This document shows, piece after piece, positions 1-5,293 of a stretch of 5,293 nt of DNA (position 1 is the stretch's first letter; every line of letters starts with the position of its first letter). The stretch comes from Oscillospiraceae bacterium. Its GTDB lineage: Bacteria; Bacillota; Clostridia; Oscillospirales; Acutalibacteraceae. The notes beneath the pieces were generated by a model. The model saw nothing but the letters and a program-made list of their open reading frames with translations, was not told the DNA's origin and did not search any database. The translations under genes were made by a program, and so were the position numbers. The stretch lies in NCBI GenBank assembly GCA_029012165.1, contig JAQXLO010000254.1, positions 1 to 5,293 on the forward strand. The letters run 5' to 3'.

Positions 1-260
1 TCCTAAAAATCCCCAAGCCATTATAAAAATTTCATCAGTTATTTTTGTTGCCCTAAAAGTGTCGGTCACGCCTTTTTACAGGCTTGCGGATTCCAAAGGC
101 GGCGCCGTTGGTCGCCGACCGCAGTCGGCGAAATTCGACCCACCCCAAAAGCGCCGGAGCGGACCCAAAACAGTCCGGTGGACTGTTTTGGCGTGGGGAA
201 CCCTCGCCGGGGGTTCCCCGATGCGAAGCACAAATCCCACAATTTTCCGTGAGGAGCGTT
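1..260. other. Intergenic region beyond the operon terminator, no credible gene
   Basis: The first 60 bases are AT-rich and show no convincing ribosome binding site or reading frame. From about 61 the composition switches sharply to GC-rich and self-complementary, with the hairpin cluster described separately at 112-219. Open frames of roughly 65-75 codons run through this stretch on both strands at once, as expected of GC-rich palindromic DNA, and none has a Shine-Dalgarno sequence at its start. An 8-bp palindrome CGGCGCCG lies at 100-107. A TATAAT on the minus strand at 20-25 has no matching -35 at normal spacing, so I do not call a promoter there. Confidence 0.6.
112..219. repeat. Cluster of three perfect inverted repeats, possible REP/MITE-like element
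   Basis: Three perfect stem-loops lie within 108 bases. The first pairs TCGCCGAC (112-119) with GTCGGCGA (124-131) around a 4-base loop. The second pairs CCAAAACAGTCC (165-176) with GGACTGTTTTGG (180-191), a 12-bp stem with a 3-base loop. The third pairs GGGGAACCC (195-203) with GGGTTCCCC (211-219) around a 7-base loop. None has a T-run directly after it on either strand, so they are not ordinary terminators. The block sits just outside the operon terminator, where dispersed palindromic repeats typically accumulate. Whether it recurs in the genome cannot be seen from one copy. A structured RNA is the main alternative. Confidence 0.5.
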
Positions 261-289
261 AAAAAGGAGCTGCGGCACACGGCAGCTCC
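261..289 (-). terminator. Rho-independent terminator of the TetR-MMPL-lipoprotein operon
   Basis: Read on the minus strand, a perfect 8-bp stem GGAGCTGC/GCAGCTCC (arms 282-289 and 266-273) with an 8-base loop is followed at once by five T residues (261-265). It begins only 7 bases after the lipoprotein stop codon (297-299), which makes it the natural end of the operon transcript. On the plus strand the hairpin is not followed by a T-tract, so it acts in one direction only. Confidence 0.9.
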
Positions 290-296
290 CTTGGGG

Positions 297-1868
297 TCAG
301 AATATTTTTTTATACCACGGCTCCTGCACTTCGGTGGTTGCTTCGGCAGTTTCGGTTTCGGGGTGCAGGGATGGGGTCATGTAGATGAACATCAGGCTGA
401 TCTGCGTTCCTTCGGCGGCATCGGTGTACAGCCCGTATTCCTCGCCGAAGGCGATATACGCTTTCAGTTTTGGCAGGAGGGTATCGGCATTCTCTGTCAG
501 GTCGCCGAGGAGTGCCTGCGCATTTTCCCCATCCGACCAATCGGAAAGGGTTCCGAACAGGTCACTGTCGGCGATGTCTCCCAATGCCTCCAGCAATTCG
601 CTGTTGTCCTCCATGGTTTTTTGAAGTTTGGAGAGCGTCTGCATGGTCTGCGGCAGGTCTTTCAGGGACTGCTGAATCTCCGGATCCTGCAGATCCGCCT
701 GCAGCTGTGTGAGCATGGGCGTCAGTGCTTCGATGCTTGAGAGCAACTCGGGCGTCCCGGACAGCAGTCTTTTCATCACGGGATTGTTCAGTGTTTCCAG
801 CATTTTCACCGTATCGGGATCCTGCAGGGCGTCGATCAGCGCAGAAATATTTTCGATGTTTTCGGCGGTCATGTATTTGCCCAGCACTTGAAGCAGTGCT
901 TCATTTTTTTGGTAAGTCGTAACCGCTTCGGACAGCAGATCTGCAAGATTTGCCACGTTTTGCCCGGACAGCGCCTGCATCAGCTTCTGCACATCCAAAT
1001 GACCGAGCTCTTGCAGGATGCTTTCCACCTGCGCAAAGAACGAGGCGGCCTGCGTGTCACCGTCGGGGAGCAGCGTGCTCAAACCCGCAGAGCACAGGGG
1101 CAGCACGGCGAAGTACATATTGTCCAGAGCGAAGCTCTGCGTTTGTGCGGTGACGGTGAAGCTGTCGCCGAGAGCGATGCCGCCCAGCTTTGCATTTTCA
1201 CGCAGCTCCAAGCTTTCCGCCATGCCCGGAACGCCGAGTCCTACGATGATCTGCTTTGCGCCGTCGCCGACGGCCAGACCGTTTGCCACATCAATGCCGC
1301 TGAACACGTTTTCCGGCAGGATCAAAAGACCGGCCGCAATGACGGGAAGATACACACCGTCCTTTTGACAGACATTTTTCATCCGGACGCTGATCTCCAC
1401 TTTGCCGCTTTTGCCGACAATCTTTTCGGGAGAGATCTTTTTGCCGTCCAGTTTATACTCCACGGTGAATTCCACGGGCAGCTGTTTGTCGGTGGTGCCG
1501 GTGTAGTACAGGTCGGTATCGGTCATGTGCCAGGTGAGATTTTTCCCACTTTGCACGGGGGAAAAGTTACCCTTAATGTCGGTGATGTTTTGCAGGTCGC
1601 TGACGTCCTGCGCCGCCACCTCGCCTTTGTCGGTGTGCAGCCAATCGGTGACGCTGACGGACAGCTTTTTGCCGCTGTTGTCGAGGTTGACATAGACAGT
1701 CTCTGCCTTGCGCAGAGTGCCGGGTTTTTCGGTATAGCGGACGGGAGCGGCTGCGGGTTCGTCCGGCTCCGTGAGCTGTGCCTGCGTCTGTTTCGCACCG
1801 CATCCGGCGGCGCCGACAAGCAGTGCGGCGCTCAGCAACAGTGCGGCGGCGCGCTTGTATTTACGCAT
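297..1868 (-). CDS. Predicted lipoprotein, putative partner of the MMPL exporter
   Basis: This is a 523-aa predicted secreted lipoprotein. The N-terminus has a basic patch (MRKYKR), a hydrophobic stretch and a lipobox ending AAGC with Cys23 as the acylation site, followed by a short low-complexity linker to about residue 50. Residues 51-165 look like a beta-rich domain, with strand-like blocks around ETVYVNLDNSGKK (56-68) and DGKKISPEKIVGKSGK (141-156). Residues about 270-470 are leucine-rich and helical, with loose internal repeats. There is no clear C-terminal membrane helix; the end (EPWYKKIF) is charged and aromatic. I do not recognise a named family. Similar N-terminal blocks are, from memory, found beside MMPL genes in Clostridia, sometimes in YhgE/Pip-like proteins. 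The ATG overlaps the end of the exporter gene by 8 bp (ATGCGTAA) behind a strong AGGAGG, implying translational coupling. A role on the outer face assisting or gating the pump is inference. Confidence 0.85.
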   Translation of the reverse strand: MRKYKRAAALLLSAALLVGAAGCGAKQTQAQLTEPDEPAAAPVRYTEKPGTLRKAETVYVNLDNSGKKLSVSVTDWLHTDKGEVAAQDVSDLQNITDIKGNFSPVQSGKNLTWHMTDTDLYYTGTTDKQLPVEFTVEYKLDGKKISPEKIVGKSGKVEISVRMKNVCQKDGVYLPVIAAGLLILPENVFSGIDVANGLAVGDGAKQIIVGLGVPGMAESLELRENAKLGGIALGDSFTVTAQTQSFALDNMYFAVLPLCSAGLSTLLPDGDTQAASFFAQVESILQELGHLDVQKLMQALSGQNVANLADLLSEAVTTYQKNEALLQVLGKYMTAENIENISALIDALQDPDTVKMLETLNNPVMKRLLSGTPELLSSIEALTPMLTQLQADLQDPEIQQSLKDLPQTMQTLSKLQKTMEDNSELLEALGDIADSDLFGTLSDWSDGENAQALLGDLTENADTLLPKLKAYIAFGEEYGLYTDAAEGTQISLMFIYMTPSLHPETETAEATTEVQEPWYKKIF

Positions 1869-3954
1869 TTTGATGACCTCCTTTTGTTGTCCAGTGATAG
1901 GTGGTTTTGCGGATCAGTCCTTCGCACAGGTACAGCACTGCCGGGAGAATGAGCATGATGACCAGTGCGCTGATGATGGAGCCTCTGGCGAGCATGGAGC
2001 AGATGCTCTTGACCATTTCGATGTCGCAGATCAGATACACGCCGAAGGTGGCGCTGAAAAAGACCAGTGCGCTCTGGAAAATGGATTGACAGGAGGCGGA
2101 AGCGGCCTGCAAAACGGCAGTCTTTTTGTCCTTGCCGGCACGCAGCTCTTCCCGGAAGCGTGTGGTCATCAGGATGGCGTAGTCCACGGTGGCGCCCAGT
2201 TGTACGCAGGAGACCACGGTGGGTGCGATGAAGGGGATGCTGTTGCCCATGAAGAAGGGAATGGATTCGTTGACGAAGATGGCGAACTCGATCAGCGCCA
2301 CCAGCAGGAACGGGATCGAAGCGGATTGCAGACAGACGGCGATGAGAAGGAGGATAGCGGCAACCGAGATGATGTTGGTGACCTTGAAGTCGTGCGCCGT
2401 CACCTCAATTAAATCCTTGCTCATCACGCCCTCCCCGGTGAGGATGCCCGTGGGGTCGTACTGTTTCACGATGGCGTTCAGCGTATCGACCTGCGCATTG
2501 CAGGCGTCCGACGTGGCAGGATAGGCAGAGTTGATCATCATCATCCGCAGCCCCTCTTTTTCGCAGATGTTCAGGATGGCGTCCGGGAGGATGGCGTTGC
2601 TGACGGCGGGACCGATGTAGGAATTGAGGGAGATCACGTTCTCGATGCCGTCCGTCTGCTCGATCTCCTCGATCATGCGTGCCACATCGCCGGAGGGAGT
2701 GTCGGCGTCCATGATGACGAAGTGGGTGGACGCCATGTTGAAGTCATTTTTCAGCTTGGAAAGAGCGGAAACGGACGCCATATCCTCGGGCAGGGAATCC
2801 ACCACATTGTAGTACATTTCCGGCTTGACACTGCAAATGGCCATGGGTACGATCAGCACCAGCAACACGGCGGTAAGCGCCTTGCGGTGCTTGAGGGAGA
2901 AGCGGTTCAGGGCATCAAACTTCGGCACAAAGCTGCGGTGGCCGAAACGGTAAATCGGTTTGTAGAAAATCTGTATCATCGACGGCAGGATGGTGACCAC
3001 GGACAGGATGCCCAGCAGGACGCCCTTGGCCATGACAAGACCGATGTCCAGACCCAGCGTGAAACTCATGAAGCACAAAGAGAGGAAGCCGAATACCGTC
3101 GTCAAGGAGCTGCCCAAAACGGAGGTAAAGGTACCGGCGATGGCTTCCCCCATGGCACGGGGGATGTCGTCGGGATATTTTGCGTGTTCCTCGTTGAATC
3201 GGTCGATGAGGAACACGGAGTAGTCCATGGTGACGCCCAGCTGTAAAATGGCGGCGATACTCTGGGTGATGAAGGAGACGTCGCCGAAGAAGAAGTTGGT
3301 GCCCATGTTGTACAGCACGGCGAAGCCCAGACTGACCAGCACCACAAAAGGCAGCACCCAGGAATTCATGGTGAAACTTAAAACGATCAGCGCCAGCACG
3401 ATGGCGATGGTCACATAAATGGGCGCCTGAGAATCGGTCAGGTCACGGGTGTCCACCATGATGGTGGCCAGTCCCGACAGGTAGCACTGCTTGTTCATGA
3501 TCCTGCGGATCTGGCGGATGCATTCCTGCGTTTCGTCAGAGGCACTGCCGTTTTCGTAGTTGATCATCAGCATGGTGCAGGAGCCGTCCTCGGAGTAGAA
3601 GATGTTGCGCAAAACATCGGGCAGCATTTCCTTGGGGATGCTGATGTCGGCGATGGAATCGACCCACAGCACTTGGGAAACCCCGTCGATCTGCTGAATC
3701 TTTTCCTTGATTTTCAGCACATCCGCCGAGCGCATATCCTCGATCATGAGGATGGAATTGGAGGCTTCGTGAAAGACCTCGTCCAGAATTTCCTCTGCCT
3801 GCACGGACTCTAAATCCTTGGGCAGGTAGGAAAGGATGTCGTAGTTGACGGGCGTTGCGAAAAAGCCGGCGACGGACGGCACCAAAAGAATCAGTGCCGC
3901 AAGGAAAATAAGCTTCGGATGCTTCGCAATGCCATAGCTGATTTTTTGAATCAA
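1861..3954 (-). CDS. MMPL/RND-superfamily exporter (YdfJ-like)
   Basis: This is a 697-aa polytopic membrane protein, probably a proton-driven exporter of lipids, drugs or other hydrophobic compounds. The layout is the RND/MMPL duplication: TM1 at about 14-33, an extracytoplasmic domain at about 35-175, TM2-6 at about 178-332, then TM7 at about 359-375, a second extracytoplasmic domain to about 520 and TM8-12 at about 525-677. The matching fourth helices carry GVTMDYSVFLIDRF and GATVDYAILMTTRF, placing Asp244-Tyr245 and Asp591-Tyr592 where MmpL3-type pumps keep their proton-relay Asp-Tyr pairs. The length fits compact Firmicute MMPL proteins, so it appears complete. The start is TTG, in the overlap TTGA with the TetR stop, chosen because GGAGGTGA lies 6 bases upstream. 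The neighbouring repressor and lipoprotein point to an inducible export system. The substrate is unknown. Confidence 0.93.
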   Translation of the reverse strand: MIQKISYGIAKHPKLIFLAALILLVPSVAGFFATPVNYDILSYLPKDLESVQAEEILDEVFHEASNSILMIEDMRSADVLKIKEKIQQIDGVSQVLWVDSIADISIPKEMLPDVLRNIFYSEDGSCTMLMINYENGSASDETQECIRQIRRIMNKQCYLSGLATIMVDTRDLTDSQAPIYVTIAIVLALIVLSFTMNSWVLPFVVLVSLGFAVLYNMGTNFFFGDVSFITQSIAAILQLGVTMDYSVFLIDRFNEEHAKYPDDIPRAMGEAIAGTFTSVLGSSLTTVFGFLSLCFMSFTLGLDIGLVMAKGVLLGILSVVTILPSMIQIFYKPIYRFGHRSFVPKFDALNRFSLKHRKALTAVLLVLIVPMAICSVKPEMYYNVVDSLPEDMASVSALSKLKNDFNMASTHFVIMDADTPSGDVARMIEEIEQTDGIENVISLNSYIGPAVSNAILPDAILNICEKEGLRMMMINSAYPATSDACNAQVDTLNAIVKQYDPTGILTGEGVMSKDLIEVTAHDFKVTNIISVAAILLLIAVCLQSASIPFLLVALIEFAIFVNESIPFFMGNSIPFIAPTVVSCVQLGATVDYAILMTTRFREELRAGKDKKTAVLQAASASCQSIFQSALVFFSATFGVYLICDIEMVKSICSMLARGSIISALVIMLILPAVLYLCEGLIRKTTYHWTTKGGHQNA
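1876..1882 (-). promoter_or_regulatory. Ribosome binding site of the lipoprotein gene
   Basis: AGGAGGT on the minus strand lies 7 bases before the ATG at 1868, inside the last codons of the exporter gene. It fixes the lipoprotein start and supports coupled translation across the 8-bp overlap. Confidence 0.85.
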
Positions 3955-4541
3955 GCAAGCTCACCTCCACCGAAAAAGCGGTACAGCATGGTATGCAGTG
4001 TGGGTAGAATTTCATCGGGACCGTAGGGATGGGGGTTGAGGATCGTCGAACAGCAGACCGACCCGATCATATCTATGAGGATATACAGCTGCCGCCGTGC
4101 CTCCTCACGGGAGACGTTTACGCTCAGCAGATCCGTCAGATGCTCGACTGCCCCGCACAGATCTTCGTTTTCCTCCTGCATCGGCTGCGTCAGGCAGGCG
4201 GAAAAGCGGCGGTCGATGAGAGCGGTGACCTTTTTGTTTTTTTGCAGGTAGGCGGCGATGTTGTCCGCCAGCGTCATGAACTGTTCAGCAGGGGAAGCGA
4301 TGGAATCCCGCAGGGATTTGCAGCTCTCGGCAAAGACCTCCGCCGTGCGGTGCAGAACGATCTGGTCAAAAAGGTCGTACTTGTCCCGGAAGTACAGGTA
4401 GAACGTGCCTTTGGCAACACCCGCCAGCTGCACGACCTCATCAATGGCGGTCTCGGCAACGGATTTGTCGGTAAACAGACGGGTCGCAGCGTCCAAAATG
4501 GAGCGGCGTTTAATGCTTTTATTTTCTGCAGCGGTTGCCAT
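3951..4541 (-). CDS. TetR/AcrR-family transcriptional repressor of the operon
   Basis: This is a 196-aa one-component regulator. The N-terminal DNA-binding domain covers about residues 9-58, with RRSILDAATRLF as helix 1 and TAIDEVVQLAGVAKGTFYLYFRDKYDL as the helix-turn-helix block, a near-textbook TetR_N signature. Residues about 60-190 form the helical ligand-binding and dimerisation domain. This part is not conserved enough to name a ligand; it includes an adjacent Cys163-Cys164 pair. I chose the ATG at 4541 because AAAGGAG (4549-4555) stands 7 bases upstream. A longer frame from an ATG at 4571 would add ten residues, has no ribosome binding site and would start within an operator. It is first in the operon with the exporter, behind a promoter carrying two palindromes, so autorepression with co-control of the pump is the likely role. 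Confidence 0.95.
   Translation of the reverse strand: MATAAENKSIKRRSILDAATRLFTDKSVAETAIDEVVQLAGVAKGTFYLYFRDKYDLFDQIVLHRTAEVFAESCKSLRDSIASPAEQFMTLADNIAAYLQKNKKVTALIDRRFSACLTQPMQEENEDLCGAVEHLTDLLSVNVSREEARRQLYILIDMIGSVCCSTILNPHPYGPDEILPTLHTMLYRFFGGGELA
3961..3968 (-). promoter_or_regulatory. Ribosome binding site that decides the TTG start of the exporter
   Basis: The minus strand reads GGAGGTGA, a full-length match to the 16S anti-Shine-Dalgarno, 6 bases before the TTG codon (3952-3954). It is encoded within the Gly-Gly-Glu-Leu codons that end the TetR gene. No in-frame ATG close downstream has comparable support. Confidence 0.85.
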
Positions 4542-4548
4542 AAATACA

Positions 4549-4555
4549 CTCCTTT
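4549..4555 (-). promoter_or_regulatory. Ribosome binding site deciding the TetR start
   Basis: AAAGGAG on the minus strand, 7 bases before the ATG at 4541. It selects this start over the upstream in-frame ATG at 4571. Confidence 0.85.
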
Positions 4556-4564
4556 CACAAAAAA

Positions 4565-4577
4565 TGACCATCAGTCA
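4565..4577. promoter_or_regulatory. Operator 2, at the predicted transcription start
   Basis: The minus strand reads TGACTGATGGTCA, an imperfect palindrome of form TGACY-N3-RGTCA (one T:G mismatch in the inner pair). It sits just downstream of the -10 box, over or next to the predicted transcription start and upstream of the TetR ribosome binding site. It matches operator 1, and both are followed by TTTTTTG. Binding by the adjacent TetR protein is inferred from position and repeat form. Confidence 0.75.
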
Positions 4578-4585
4578 TCTTTCGC

Positions 4586-4614
4586 ATTGTACGCAAAAAA
4601 TGACCGATAGTCAA
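4586..4614 (-). promoter_or_regulatory. Sigma-A-type promoter of the tetR-MMPL-lipoprotein operon
   Basis: The minus strand has TTGACT (4609-4614) as -35 and TACAAT (4586-4591) as -10, separated by exactly 17 bp, each one mismatch from consensus. Directly upstream is an A-rich tract (about 4615-4635) that could act as an UP element. Transcription should start near 4579, leaving a leader of about 38 bases before the TetR ATG. The two palindromes occlude the -35 and the start site. Confidence 0.85.
4601..4613. promoter_or_regulatory. Operator 1, overlapping the -35 box
   Basis: The minus strand reads TGACTATCGGTCA, the same TGACY-N3-RGTCA palindrome as operator 2 with a different central triplet. 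It covers five of the six -35 bases, so a bound repressor would block RNA polymerase. Its centre is 36 bp from that of operator 2, about 3.4 helical turns. Confidence 0.75.
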
Positions 4615-4638
4615 TGATTTTTTTTCAAAATTCAAAGA

Positions 4639-5293
4639 TTATTCACAATTTGCAAGGACAAGGGCTTTGAAGTGGCGGCCCTTTTCCTCAAAGTTTTTGT
4701 AGTAATTGTAACTGGCCGCCGCCGGAGAGAACAAACAGGTCTTGCCGGGAGCGGTGAGCGCATAGGCGGCACGGACAGCGTCCTCCATGTCTGCTGCTTT
4801 ATAAAGGGTTTGCGCAGTGTCGAAGCGGCGCATCCTCTCGCAGATGGCGTGACCGGTTTCGGGCAGTCCGATGAGGTGACGCACGGCGCTTTCACTGAGC
4901 GCTTTTTCAAACGCAGTGTAATCCAGTCCCCGATCCAGTCCGCCGAAAATAAGCGTGTCCACATCCTTCAGCGCCTCCAGCTCCAGCAGAACCACTTCCG
5001 GCGCCGTGGCAATGCTGTCGTTGACGAAGCGGATCCCCTTAAAGGTGCCCACCGGCTCCATGCGGTGTTCGATGCCGCCGAAATTGCGGATACCGCTCTC
5101 GATGGCGCTGTCGGGAATGCCGAGCGCACGGGCAGCGGCGGCGGCAAAGAAAATGTTCTGCGCATTGTGTTTGCCGGGCAATCGAGGATTGACGTCGGCA
5201 AGAGAAGCGAGGAAGCGATCGGGCGCCTCGTAACCGACGGCAATGTCGTGTGCCGCAACGGTTTTTGTTTGCAGGAAGCGGTTCAGTCCGTCC
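4639..5293 (-). CDS. UDP-N-acetylmuramoyl-L-alanine:glutamate ligase (MurD-type), C-terminal part
   Basis: The visible 217 residues (frame 4639-5292) are roughly the C-terminal half of a MurD ligase; the N-terminal half lies beyond the window. MurD is cytoplasmic and adds D-glutamate to UDP-MurNAc-L-Ala using ATP. Visible signatures are LPGKHNAQN (38-46), the start of the C-terminal Mur ligase domain GGIEHRMEPV at about 72-81, NDSIATAPE (91-99), GGLDRGLDY (117-125) and SPAAASYNYYKNFEEKG (189-205). The last keeps the Ser and Phe equivalent to E. coli Ser415 and Phe422, which contact the glutamate. Two classical lysines differ: NDSK is NDSI, and the GGxxK lysine (E. coli Lys348) is Arg121. A TTG at 5179-5181 is the Leu of LPGK, not a start codon. 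The gene points at the TetR operon with no hairpin terminator between them. A MurD2-like enzyme is the main alternative. Confidence 0.88.
   Translation of the reverse strand, partial: DGLNRFLQTKTVAAHDIAVGYEAPDRFLASLADVNPRLPGKHNAQNIFFAAAAARALGIPDSAIESGIRNFGGIEHRMEPVGTFKGIRFVNDSIATAPEVVLLELEALKDVDTLIFGGLDRGLDYTAFEKALSESAVRHLIGLPETGHAICERMRRFDTAQTLYKAADMEDAVRAAYALTAPGKTCLFSPAAASYNYYKNFEEKGRHFKALVLANCE

Noticed and set aside
1..21. A minus-strand gene starting at the ATG at 19-21 and leaving the window
   Set aside because: Only seven codons are visible and there is no ribosome binding site upstream, only an AT-rich stretch whose TATAAT overlaps the ATG itself.
53..280. Small protein genes of about 65-75 aa on either strand in the left intergenic region
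   Set aside because: Frames are open on both strands because the DNA is GC-rich and palindromic. None has a Shine-Dalgarno, and they run across hairpins.
84..740. 218-codon open frame on the plus strand
   Set aside because: It runs through the hairpin cluster, the operon terminator and the antisense of the lipoprotein C-terminus, with no ribosome binding site.
888..1952. 354-codon open frame on the plus strand
   Set aside because: It is fully antisense to the lipoprotein gene and the end of the exporter, whose reading is supported by signal peptide, motifs and ribosome binding sites. The translation is Gln/His/Gly-rich with no recognisable domain, as expected from the mirror of a GC-rich gene.
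1771..2412. 213-codon plus-strand frame antisense to the exporter
   Set aside because: Its composition is Asp/Gly/His-rich and low in complexity, there is no start signal, and it overlaps a well-supported membrane protein gene.
4542..4571. Ten-residue N-terminal extension of the TetR protein from the ATG at 4571
   Set aside because: There is no ribosome binding site before it, it begins within operator 2, and the ATG at 4541 has AAAGGAG at good spacing.
4029..4610. 193-codon plus-strand frame antisense to TetR
   Set aside because: The opposite strand carries a textbook TetR domain, promoter and ribosome binding site. The plus frame shows none of these.
5179..5181. TTG as a start codon for a short 180-aa MurD
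   Set aside because: The frame stays open to the window edge, and the TTG encodes the Leu of the conserved LPGKHN motif inside the protein.
1..5293. CRISPR array, tRNA, rRNA or insertion sequence
   Set aside because: I saw no regularly spaced direct repeats, no cloverleaf or rRNA-like sequence, and no transposase reading frame on either strand.

Overview
The window looks like a piece of a Gram-positive, moderately GC-rich Clostridia chromosome (Oscillospiraceae/Ruminococcaceae-like). This is inferred from strong GGAGG-type ribosome binding sites, a lipoprotein signal, clostridial-style TetR and MMPL proteins and GC-rich third codon positions. No marker gene here fixes the taxonomy. All four convincing genes are on the minus strand, so the window reads right to left.

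Right end (4639-5293): the C-terminal half of a MurD-type peptidoglycan ligase, cut by the window edge. Its substrate-loop motif is unusual (NDSIATAPE rather than the classical NDSKATN). A 97-bp gap follows, with no hairpin terminator but a near-consensus sigma-A promoter (TTGACT, 17 bp, TACAAT). The promoter is bracketed by two copies of a TGACY-N3-RGTCA palindrome, one over the -35 box and one at the predicted transcription start.

Middle (297-4541): a tightly packed three-gene operon. In transcription order it holds a TetR-family repressor, a 697-aa MMPL/RND-family exporter that starts with TTG inside the repressor's stop codon, and a 523-aa predicted lipoprotein whose start overlaps the exporter's end by 8 bp. 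A canonical rho-independent terminator (261-289) closes it. The simplest reading is that TetR senses a small, probably hydrophobic or toxic ligand, releases its own promoter, and co-induces the membrane pump and an extracytoplasmic lipoprotein partner. The ligand and the lipoprotein's role cannot be read from sequence.

Left end (1-260): no credible gene. It holds a dense cluster of perfect hairpins (112-219) just beyond the operon terminator. This looks like a dispersed palindromic (REP/MITE-like) element, and open frames through it on both strands look spurious.

The most useful leads are the lipoprotein of unrecognised family fixed to the pump by overlap, the twin-operator promoter, the hairpin-rich intergenic element and the divergent MurD signature.
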